Part shown: in pieces, positions 34,202 to 41,925 of the stretch
Layout of the letters: each line of letters opens with the position of its first letter
How positions within the stretch are numbered: the stretch's first letter is position 1
NCBI RefSeq assembly: GCF_003480915.1
Contig: NZ_QUKD01000006.1
Location: 248,001-312,000, forward strand
DNA from: Parabacteroides sp. TM07-1AC
GTDB lineage: Bacteria > Bacteroidota > Bacteroidia > Bacteroidales > Tannerellaceae
Direction: 5' to 3'
DNA length: 64,000 nucleotides
Position numbers and translations under genes: made by a program
The notes under the pieces: generated by a model
What the model saw: only the letters and a program-made list of their open reading frames with translations
What the model was told of the DNA's origin: nothing
Databases searched by the model: none

Positions 34202-36469
34202 ATGAAAGCCATTTCAATGACCATTACAGGATTTCTGATTCTTTTGTCAATGGGCAGCCAGGGAATTATTGCCCAATCGCTTCACCCTTCCGTTCCTGTG
34301 GAACACTATCGCTGGAAAAGTGTTCAGATCGTAGGCGGAGGATTTGTAGACGGGATTGTTTTTCATCCGAAGGAAAAAGATGTACGCTATTGCCGTACCG
34401 ATATGGGTGGCGCCTATCGTTGGGATAAGGAAACGCAACAGTGGGTTTCTATGCTCGACTGGATCACTTATGACGATAACAATCTGGTCGGTGTGGAGAG
34501 TATTGCGGTCGATCCCAATGATCCTCAAACCGTTTATCTTTCATGCGGAACCTATACCCGTAGTACGAATGGTGCTGTCCTTTGTTCAAATGACGGAGGA
34601 CGTACTTTTATCCGCACCGACATGCCTTTTACTATGGGAGGAAATGAAAATGGCCGTGGTAATGGCGAACGCATGATGGTAGACCCTTTGAATAGCGATA
34701 TAATCTATCTGGGTACCCGTCTGGATGGTCTTTGGCGTTCAGCAGACCGGGGAAGAAGCTGGCAACAGGTCCGTTCGTTCCCGGATGTGGCGGAAGTTAT
34801 TCCTGAGGGAGGTAATCCGTGGATGCAGGATCGTGGTTGCGGTATTAATTTAGTTTTGTTTGATCCATCGGGCGGCACAGCCGGTAAAGGTTGTTCGACT
34901 TTGTATATCGGTGTTTCACTGAAAGATCGTGATAATTTCTTTGTCAGCCATGATTATGGGGAAAGCTGGCAACCGCTTGCGGGACAGCCGGTACAATACC
35001 GTCCCACTCAGGCAGCCCTTTCAGAAGACGGCTATCTGTATATTACGTATGGCAGTAACCCCGGTCCGATGCGGATGAATGACGGGGCGGTCTGGAAATA
35101 TGATCCTCGCACTGAAAAATGGCAGGATATTTCTCCGGTAAAGGCTGATCCGGATAAAGGGGCTGCTTTTGGATATGCCGCAGTGTCTGTCGACCGGCAG
35201 AATCCGAAGCATCTTATTGTCAGTACCTTCAACCGTCCGGTCGCCGGCTCGTATGCGGAAGATGATATTTACCGGACTACCGATGGCGGTAAAACCTGGA
35301 AACCAGTTTTTGCAGGAGGTGCCCGCTTCGATTATAGCAAAGCTCCTTATGTGGAGTTTACCCCATTACATTGGATGTTCGATATTGAAATAGACCCGTT
35401 TGATCCCGATCATGCCCTGTTTACAACCGGATATGGCGGTTGGGAGACATTCAATCTCGGCAATATGGATAAAAAAGAACCAACACAGTGGCAAGTGATG
35501 AGTACGGGGATAGAGGAAACTGTTCCTTTGGAATTATACAGCCCGAAACAGGGTGCGCAACTGATCAGTGCGATAGGTGACTATGGCGGCTTTACCCATT
35601 TGGATTTGGATCGTCCCGTTCCGTCTGGTAGCCATGCCGATCCCTATTATTCCAATACGACCGATATTACTGGGGCAGAAGATCAACCGGATCTGGTTGT
35701 CCGTGTGGGGACTGTTTCGCATCATCACCCTGAAGGCAAGCCGTTAGCCTATTCGATGGATGGGGGAAAGAGTTGGCTGGAGCCGGTTTCCCTGCCTCAG
35801 GAAAAAGCTCAAAATGGACATGTCGCTGTTTCTTCTGACGGACGAACCTGGATATGGACACCCGACCGCATGCCTGTCTATTATACGAATGACCGGGGGG
35901 TAACCTGGTCGACTGCAGAGGGAATCCTTGAGAATCTCCGTGTGATTGCCGACCGTGTCAATCCGAAACATTTTTACGCTCTCGATCTTTCTGCTGCTGT
36001 TTTATATGAAAGTATGGATGGCGGTGTCAGTTTCCGGTCCCACCCATTGCCTTTTGCCCCATTCGACAGTAAGGCACGCAATGCCCGTGGTGATCGCCGG
36101 GGAGGACAGGACCGTGTGTATGCTACGCCGGGAAAGGAAGGCGACTTATGGATTGCCGCTTTTGACGGCCTATATCATGGTCTTTCCGGAGAAGCATTCG
36201 TACCCCTGGATAAGGTGCGTCGCATCTACGCTTTCGGTTTTGGAAAAGCCGCGCCCGGTTCGGATTATCCGTCGTTATATCTGGCAGGGATCGTGAACGG
36301 GGTATCCGGCTTTTTCCGTTCCGATGATGCGGCCCACAGCTGGGTACGTATCAATGATGATGACCACCAATACGGATTGGTGCTGCACATCTCCGGAGAT
36401 CCGAAAAGATATGGGAGAGTATACGTCGGTTCGCATGGGCGCGGAATTGTTTATGCCGACCCTTATTAG
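34202..36469 (+). CDS. GH74 xyloglucanase
   Basis: 755-residue secreted glycoside hydrolase with two seven-bladed propellers, the GH74 fold. The start of the mature protein is diagnostic: KSVQIVGGGFVDGIVFHP then RYCRTDMGGAYRWD. BNR/Asp-box turns recur, such as SNDGGRTF, SADRGRSW, TTDGGKTW and SMDGGKSW. The candidate catalytic acids are Asp67 in RTDMGG and Asp460 in IGDYGGFTHLD, by analogy with characterised GH74 enzymes. GH74 enzymes cut the beta-1,4-glucan backbone of xyloglucan, endo or exo. The N terminus is an ordinary signal peptide (cleavage near IIAQS) with no lipobox and no type IX C-terminal domain, so it is predicted to be periplasmic. It is co-transcribed with the HTCS gene, apart from the other enzymes. 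Confidence 0.9.
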   Translation: MKAISMTITGFLILLSMGSQGIIAQSLHPSVPVEHYRWKSVQIVGGGFVDGIVFHPKEKDVRYCRTDMGGAYRWDKETQQWVSMLDWITYDDNNLVGVESIAVDPNDPQTVYLSCGTYTRSTNGAVLCSNDGGRTFIRTDMPFTMGGNENGRGNGERMMVDPLNSDIIYLGTRLDGLWRSADRGRSWQQVRSFPDVAEVIPEGGNPWMQDRGCGINLVLFDPSGGTAGKGCSTLYIGVSLKDRDNFFVSHDYGESWQPLAGQPVQYRPTQAALSEDGYLYITYGSNPGPMRMNDGAVWKYDPRTEKWQDISPVKADPDKGAAFGYAAVSVDRQNPKHLIVSTFNRPVAGSYAEDDIYRTTDGGKTWKPVFAGGARFDYSKAPYVEFTPLHWMFDIEIDPFDPDHALFTTGYGGWETFNLGNMDKKEPTQWQVMSTGIEETVPLELYSPKQGAQLISAIGDYGGFTHLDLDRPVPSGSHADPYYSNTTDITGAEDQPDLVVRVGTVSHHHPEGKPLAYSMDGGKSWLEPVSLPQEKAQNGHVAVSSDGRTWIWTPDRMPVYYTNDRGVTWSTAEGILENLRVIADRVNPKHFYALDLSAAVLYESMDGGVSFRSHPLPFAPFDSKARNARGDRRGGQDRVYATPGKEGDLWIAAFDGLYHGLSGEAFVPLDKVRRIYAFGFGKAAPGSDYPSLYLAGIVNGVSGFFRSDDAAHSWVRINDDDHQYGLVLHISGDPKRYGRVYVGSHGRGIVYADPY

Positions 36470-36493
36470 CTATATATCAGATCGATAAATCTA

Positions 36494-36560
36494 TGTGTTT
36501 TTCCACTAATGATGGAGGTAAAAACAGGGGAATGAACAAAATTCCCCCATAAAAAACACA
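36494..36560 (+). promoter_or_regulatory. Nested inverted repeats upstream of the second susC-like gene
   Basis: TGTGTTTTT (36494-36502) pairs with AAAAACACA (36552-36560), and inside it GGGGAAT (36527-36533) pairs with ATTCCCC (36541-36547). There is no T-run after the inner stem. It could end the HTCS-GH74 transcript or be a regulator site for the susC operon. Confidence 0.45.
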
Positions 36561-36611
36561 ATTTATCCCTCTTCATTTACCGTTTTACCCGCATCGTGAA
36601 ACATTATTTCC

Positions 36612-36641
36612 TTCGTGTTAGAGGTACATGAACTAATTTTG
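36612..36641 (+). promoter_or_regulatory. Promoter for the second susC/susD operon
   Basis: TAATTTTG at 36634-36641 matches TAnnTTTG exactly, with a weak TTCG at 36612-36615 spaced 18 bases upstream. The ATG is at 36683, leaving a 5' leader of about 35 bases. Confidence 0.55.
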
Positions 36642-36682
36642 TTTCAGTTAAAAATTTATTTTTTACTTTAAATCAATTCAGT

Positions 36683-39600
36683 ATGAATAAACACGTTAAA
36701 ATTTTGTTGACGCTGAAGTCTTTGGGATTTGCATTCTTATTTAGTACCGGTCTTGTTGCCCATGCGGCAGTAGATAACGGTGATGTGAATCCGGCAAGCA
36801 CAACTGCTATGCAGCAGTCGAAAAAAATCTCTGGTATCATTACAGATGAGAAGGGCGAACCAATTATCGGGGCGAACATTGCTGTAGTCGGTACAACGAT
36901 CGGTATAATCAGTGATATGGATGGCAAGTATGAACTGGAAGTTCCGGAAGGCGCTGAGGTGAAAGTCTCCTATATCGGTTATAATCCTCAAAGTTTTAAA
37001 GTAACCCAGAAGACTTCTTATAATATAGTATTAAAAGAAGACTCCGAGATGATCGACGAAGTAGTCGTTGTCGGTTACGGTACGATCAAGAAAAGCGACA
37101 TTTCCGGTTCCGTTGTTTCGGTCGACAAGGAACAGATGATGAAACGTAATCCGCTGAACCTCGCGCAAGGGTTGCAGGGCTCTGCCGCCGGTGTGATGGT
37201 TTCCAAGAACTCGGGTGACCCGGAAGGGACGGCGACAATCCGTATCCGTGGTGTCGCGACGGTGAACGGCTCGGCCGATCCGTTGTATGTAGTCGACGGA
37301 GTACAGGTCGGCAGTAATGCCAATTTTGTAAACCCTGCCGATGTGGAAAGTATCGAAGTTCTGAAAGACGCTTCCGCCACCGCTATCTACGGTGCCCGTG
37401 GTGCGAACGGTGTCGTTATGATCACGACGAAGAAAGGGGTGAAAGGGGCAACCCAGCTCAACTTCTCTGCAAACTTCGGTATCCAGAACATGACCGGTAA
37501 GCTGGACGTAGCCGATGCCGACCTTTTTGCCTACTCTGTTCGCCAGGGACGTGCCAACGATGCCGCCTCTATCCAGAACAAAGCCTTTGGTGCAGACTAT
37601 GCAGGCCGCCTGCGCACCATCGACTGGCAAGACGTTATGACCCGTACCGCTTTGCAGCAGAATTACATGCTATCCGTTTCCGGTGGCAACGATAAGACAC
37701 AATCGACTTTCTCGGTCGGTTACCTGAATAACGACGGCGTGATACTGGATTCCAACTTCTCCCGTCTGACGGCCCGTGCCAATGTAACTCACAAGGTAAA
37801 AGACTTTATCGAAGTAGGCGGTAACGTCGCTTTCGTTCATTCTGAAAAGGTGGGAGGCGGAAACCTCCGCAGCTATGCGACATTGACTCCGACTATGGAT
37901 TATGTGGATGAAACCACCGGCCAGTTCATCAGCAACGACTGGTGCGCCAATGCAGACGGAACTTACAACGCTTTCATGCAGATCAGCGGTGAAGGCGATA
38001 TCCAGAAAGGTCAGGATAACCCCTATGCCGCCAAGATGGAAGAAGATAAGACCCCTACCTATGAAAACAAATTTGTCGGCAGTGCCTATCTGAACCTGAA
38101 TCTGTTCAAGGGATTACAATTCCGTACGATCGGCTCCTATACGCTTTCGACAGTAGACGGAAGCGGTTTCAATGTCGTCAATCCGCGAAGCATCACCGCA
38201 GCACAGACCAACTCCTTCTGGATGAACCAGTCGCAGGATAATAATATCGAGATCGAAAGCTATTTCACCTATAACTGGAAGAACGATATCCATAACCTGA
38301 CGGTCATGGCGGGGAATTCGGTCACCAATTACTGGGGCCATTGGGTCTCTTCCAATGCAAGCAATTTCCTGGCAGACACTTATCGCCAGATGTCGTTGAC
38401 CAGTGACCAGACTTCACGCATCGGCGACGGCGGTTATAATCTGAAGACGCGTTACATCTCCTGGTACGGCCGTGCCATGTACACTTTGATGGACCGTTAT
38501 ATCGTTACTGCTACCGTACGTCGTGACGGCTCTTCCAACTTCGGTTCGGGCAACCGTTGGGGGACTTTCCCCTCAGCTGCTTTTGCATGGCGTTTGTCGG
38601 AAGAAGATTTTATTAAGAACCTGGATCTGTTCAGCAACATGAAGCTACGTTTCGGTTGGGGACAAACCGGTAATGCAGGCAGTGCGACCAGCCTTTCCGT
38701 TGCCCAACTCTCTTCCAACCGCATTGCTTACGACTGGGGACAGTTAGGCGGTTCATCTTCCAACTATAACAAGGTAGTCGGCTTCGCTCAACTGAAAGAA
38801 ATCGACACTAACCTGAAATGGGAAACGAATACACAGACAAATATCGGTCTCGACCTGGGTCTGCTTAACAACGACCTGAACATTACGATGGATTATTTCA
38901 TCCGTGACTCCAAAGACCTTCTGCTTTACCGCAACATGCGCCCGTCTACCGGACACGGACAGGTTTATACCAACGCCGGACATATCCAGAACAAAGGATT
39001 CGAGTTCAGTGTGTCCTATAACAAACGTTTCGGCGACTGGAACCTCGGTGCTACACTGACCGGCTCTACGTTGAAGAACAAAGTAATCGAAGTGGGCGAC
39101 CCTATCTACAACAACCTCGATGCGAACGGCGATTTGATCACCGACGACGGCGATAACTGGACCAACCACTCCGTAACGATGGAAGGTCACGCAGTAGGTT
39201 CCTATTACGGTTATGTAGTGGAAGGTATCTTCCAGAACCAGGCCGAAGTAGATGCTGCGAATGCCCTGGCAAAGGAGAACGGATACGACGCTTACCAGGT
39301 AAATGCTACCACTGTGGGCGATTTTAAATACAAAGACCTGAACGGCGATGGCCATATCGATGGTGACGACCAGAAAGTATTGGGGAACGGTTTCCCGAAG
39401 CTGAACTATGGCCTCACCCTGAATGCCAGTTGGAAGAACTGGGACGCCATGATCTACATGTACGGTGTTGCCGGTATGAAAATCAATTCATATGCAGCTA
39501 TGAAAATGACGCAGTTGTATAAGACCGGTGGCGGTATCCAAAATACGTTGAAGGAATATATCAACAATGCCTGGAGCGAAACGAACACGAATACGATGTA

Positions 39601-39907
39601 TCCGCGTATGACGATCAACGATAACAACACAAACATGAAAGCTTCCGATGCCTACGTGAAGAAAGGTGATTTCCTGAAAATAGCGAACATCCAGATCGGT
39701 TATACCTTCCCGAAACGTTGGTTGCAGCCGCTTCGCATGGACAATGCACGCATCTTCGCCTCTGTAGAGAACCTCGCATGCTTCTCCGGCTATAATAAAT
39801 TCGGCGATCCGGAAGTCGGCAATGCAGCAGTCCTGCAAACCGGTTTCGACGGTGGCCGTTACCCCTATCCGCGTACATTCACATTTGGTTTGAGCGTACA
39901 ATTCTAA
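36683..39907 (+). CDS. SusC-like TonB-dependent transporter (xyloglucan locus)
   Basis: 1074-residue outer-membrane transporter without an STN domain. A signal peptide (about 1-29, GFAFLFSTGLVAHAA) precedes a carboxypeptidase-regulatory-like domain (about 48-125, SGIITDEKGEPIIGANIAVV), the TonB-box/plug (about 130-250, DEVVVVGYGTIKKSDISGSV, VESIEVLKDASATAIYGARG) and the barrel ending FTFGLSVQF. Absence of STN fits control by the HTCS protein instead of a sigma/anti-sigma pair. It should import xyloglucan oligosaccharides with the SusD-like partner encoded 26 bases downstream. Confidence 0.96.
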   Translation: MNKHVKILLTLKSLGFAFLFSTGLVAHAAVDNGDVNPASTTAMQQSKKISGIITDEKGEPIIGANIAVVGTTIGIISDMDGKYELEVPEGAEVKVSYIGYNPQSFKVTQKTSYNIVLKEDSEMIDEVVVVGYGTIKKSDISGSVVSVDKEQMMKRNPLNLAQGLQGSAAGVMVSKNSGDPEGTATIRIRGVATVNGSADPLYVVDGVQVGSNANFVNPADVESIEVLKDASATAIYGARGANGVVMITTKKGVKGATQLNFSANFGIQNMTGKLDVADADLFAYSVRQGRANDAASIQNKAFGADYAGRLRTIDWQDVMTRTALQQNYMLSVSGGNDKTQSTFSVGYLNNDGVILDSNFSRLTARANVTHKVKDFIEVGGNVAFVHSEKVGGGNLRSYATLTPTMDYVDETTGQFISNDWCANADGTYNAFMQISGEGDIQKGQDNPYAAKMEEDKTPTYENKFVGSAYLNLNLFKGLQFRTIGSYTLSTVDGSGFNVVNPRSITAAQTNSFWMNQSQDNNIEIESYFTYNWKNDIHNLTVMAGNSVTNYWGHWVSSNASNFLADTYRQMSLTSDQTSRIGDGGYNLKTRYISWYGRAMYTLMDRYIVTATVRRDGSSNFGSGNRWGTFPSAAFAWRLSEEDFIKNLDLFSNMKLRFGWGQTGNAGSATSLSVAQLSSNRIAYDWGQLGGSSSNYNKVVGFAQLKEIDTNLKWETNTQTNIGLDLGLLNNDLNITMDYFIRDSKDLLLYRNMRPSTGHGQVYTNAGHIQNKGFEFSVSYNKRFGDWNLGATLTGSTLKNKVIEVGDPIYNNLDANGDLITDDGDNWTNHSVTMEGHAVGSYYGYVVEGIFQNQAEVDAANALAKENGYDAYQVNATTVGDFKYKDLNGDGHIDGDDQKVLGNGFPKLNYGLTLNASWKNWDAMIYMYGVAGMKINSYAAMKMTQLYKTGGGIQNTLKEYINNAWSETNTNTMYPRMTINDNNTNMKASDAYVKKGDFLKIANIQIGYTFPKRWLQPLRMDNARIFASVENLACFSGYNKFGDPEVGNAAVLQTGFDGGRYPYPRTFTFGLSVQF

Positions 39908-39933
39908 TTGTTTAATCTTATAATTCGAGTCTT

Positions 39934-41634
39934 ATGAAAAAAATAGTTATATCTGCCTTATCGTTACTCCTTTTGCTTACGACAAACAGCTGTAAGGATT
40001 ATCTGGAAGTAGACCATTACGATATTTTGCCGGGCGACTTCATGTTTCAAAGTGAAGACAATGTGGAAGGTGGCCTGATCGGTTGTTACGATACCTTCTA
40101 TCCCTCCAAAGAAGACAACGAGGCCGGTGCCGACGGTTCCATGTGGGGCTTTAAGCCACAATATATGCTGTCGAACCATCCGACCCTCGACACACAGGCA
40201 AGCGGTTGGGATAAAGCCTATTGTACGGAAGACTGGACCTCTTCCAGTTCCGAGTTCCTCTCTTTATGGGTAGGCTGTTATAAGGCGATTTCCCGTTGTA
40301 ACACCTTGCTCGACGGCCTGGAAAGTATGGACAACGATCTTTTCAGCGAAGGCGAAGCCGGCAAGAAGAAGATCGAAGCGCAGGCACGTGCTATCCGTGC
40401 TTACAACTACCTGGCTCTGGCGAAAAACTTCGGACGTGTGCCCATGCTGATGGCTGGCGAGACGTATGTAAATACACCTTCCAAGCCGCGCCCGGATACG
40501 GAAGATGAAACATGGCAGGTGATTATCGACGACCTCGCATTTGGTGCTTCCGTTCTCGACTGGACACCGATCAATGGCGAATACGGACGTATAACAAAAG
40601 GTTTCTGTTTAGGTTATCAGGCCGAGGCCCTGATGTATCAGGAAAAATATGCCGAAGCTAAGACTTTGCTGAAAGAAATAATCGACAGCAACACCTATTC
40701 ACTGGTTCCATGCTTCAGTTATTTGTATGATCCTGAAAAAGCATGGCAAACAGAAGACGTCTTTGCCACAGTGATGTGGACAGACAATGGTAATAACATG
40801 TCGGGTGTGCAAGGGTGGTCGCCAACGGAAGATCATTATATGACAGCATGCTATTGTGCCGCTTCGATGGAGTATAACGGTTGGGGTTCCTTATTTGTTT
40901 CCTGGGAATGTTACAACTCGTTTGAGGATGGCGACCGCCGCCGTGCTGCCTCTATGGTGGCTTTGGGAGAAACAAACCCCTGGACAGGGCAAACGATCGG
41001 TGCAAACGGTGCCCCGAATGTGAAGACTGGTTCCGAATATATGCCGAATATCTCCAGTTTGAAATACTGGCGCGCCAACTGCGACTATTGGACGACGATC
41101 AACCAGCCGTTTACCATGCACCTGCTGCGTTATGCCGCCATCTTGCTGAATTATGCAGAATGTAGCTTCCAGACCGGCGATGAAACAAGTGGCTGGGATG
41201 CGATCCGCCAGATACGCGAACGTGCCTGGGGCAACCATGAGGTCAGTCTGAGCGATGCCGAATATCCGATTCCGATGCAGACTGAAACAGTGGCAGTGCC
41301 TGACGCTAAAACCTATTACACGAAATACAAAGCGGAAAAAGGTTACTCTTCCGAAACCTGGATGGTTGCCGTCAATATGGAACGTCGCCATGAGTTCAAT
41401 GCGGAATTTAGCCTGTTTTATGATTTGAAGCGTACCGGAATGATCGAGGAGTTTATCAACCTGGAATATCCGAAGGGAGTAGGTACTGCTCCGGGATCGG
41501 ATGCTGCTTATCAGGACTGGCGTACTTATCGTACATTCGATTATAACAAGGATAAGATGCTTTATCCGATTCCTTATCAGGAAATCTTAACGAATGCGGA
41601 GATCGGACCGGAAGATCAGAATCCAGGTTATTGA
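39934..41634 (+). CDS. SusD-like binding lipoprotein (xyloglucan locus)
   Basis: 566-residue surface lipoprotein. The signal peptide ends LLTTNSC, followed by KDYLEVDHYD, a typical SusD start. Family elements are AQARAIRAYNYLALAKNFGR, the TPR-like repeats, LRYAAILLNYAECSFQTGD and VNMERRHEFNAEFSLFYDLK, and it ends DQNPGY. It should bind the oligosaccharide at the surface and close over the SusC-like barrel. No SusE/SusF-type second binding protein is encoded after it, although most xyloglucan loci have one in this position. Confidence 0.95.
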   Translation: MKKIVISALSLLLLLTTNSCKDYLEVDHYDILPGDFMFQSEDNVEGGLIGCYDTFYPSKEDNEAGADGSMWGFKPQYMLSNHPTLDTQASGWDKAYCTEDWTSSSSEFLSLWVGCYKAISRCNTLLDGLESMDNDLFSEGEAGKKKIEAQARAIRAYNYLALAKNFGRVPMLMAGETYVNTPSKPRPDTEDETWQVIIDDLAFGASVLDWTPINGEYGRITKGFCLGYQAEALMYQEKYAEAKTLLKEIIDSNTYSLVPCFSYLYDPEKAWQTEDVFATVMWTDNGNNMSGVQGWSPTEDHYMTACYCAASMEYNGWGSLFVSWECYNSFEDGDRRRAASMVALGETNPWTGQTIGANGAPNVKTGSEYMPNISSLKYWRANCDYWTTINQPFTMHLLRYAAILLNYAECSFQTGDETSGWDAIRQIRERAWGNHEVSLSDAEYPIPMQTETVAVPDAKTYYTKYKAEKGYSSETWMVAVNMERRHEFNAEFSLFYDLKRTGMIEEFINLEYPKGVGTAPGSDAAYQDWRTYRTFDYNKDKMLYPIPYQEILTNAEIGPEDQNPGY

Positions 41635-41654
41635 TTGTAAGTGTTTATTGTAGT

Positions 41655-41766
41655 TTGGTAGTAACTCTTCCCTTTGGAGAGGAGGCAGGGGTGTTAAAGT
41701 CTGTTGTAGGAAAGACCTATAACACCCCCTCTATTTCCTTTTGCGGAGGAAAAACGTTACTATCAA
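41655..41766. repeat. Fold-back element after the susD-like gene
   Basis: Outer arms TTGGTAGTAAC (41655-41665) and GTTACTATCAA (41756-41766) match in 10 of 11 positions as inverted repeats. Inside, GGGGTGTTA (41689-41697) pairs with TAACACCCC (41720-41728), and the flanking CTTTGGAGAGGAGG and CCTTTTGCGGAGG segments are also partly complementary. A related copy lies at 58841-58927. The element has no coding capacity. Confidence 0.55.
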
Positions 41767-41816
41767 AATGACATTGCCCTATCGGGTAAATCAGATTACT
41801 ATACCATGTATTTCAG

Positions 41817-41841
41817 ATTACCTCACCGGGTAATATTTTTT
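41817..41841 (+). terminator. Terminator-like hairpin upstream of the GH9 operon
   Basis: ATTACC (41817-41822) pairs with GGTAAT (41829-41834), followed by a run of six T (41836-41841). A similar small stem TTGCCC/GGGTAA lies at 41774-41789, and TCAGATTAC is repeated nearby (41791-41799 and 41813-41821). Together with the fold-back element this may separate susC/susD expression from that of the enzymes. Confidence 0.4.
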
Positions 41842-41925
41842 AACGTATCAAAAAGACGGTAAAATAACTTGTTGCATTTCATTATGCTATTTGGGATTGA
41901 TAGGTCTTTATTAAATCTTATTCAC

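Noticed and set aside
34202..36469. Sialidase (GH33) as an alternative for the BNR-repeat protein
   Set aside because: Asp-box turns occur in both families, but the RTDMGGAYRWD start, two-propeller length and GDYGGFTH motif fit GH74, and the neighbouring enzymes fit xyloglucan.
28186..36469. PorX next to the xyloglucan locus taken as evidence that its enzymes use type IX secretion
   Set aside because: PorX is in a housekeeping block with tsaE, and neither GH74 nor GH9 shows a type IX C-terminal sorting domain.
37031..37630. 199-codon minus-strand frame (and a similar one at 38753-39355) inside the second susC-like gene
   Set aside because: Both are antisense to well-conserved plug and barrel coding sequence and resemble no protein family.
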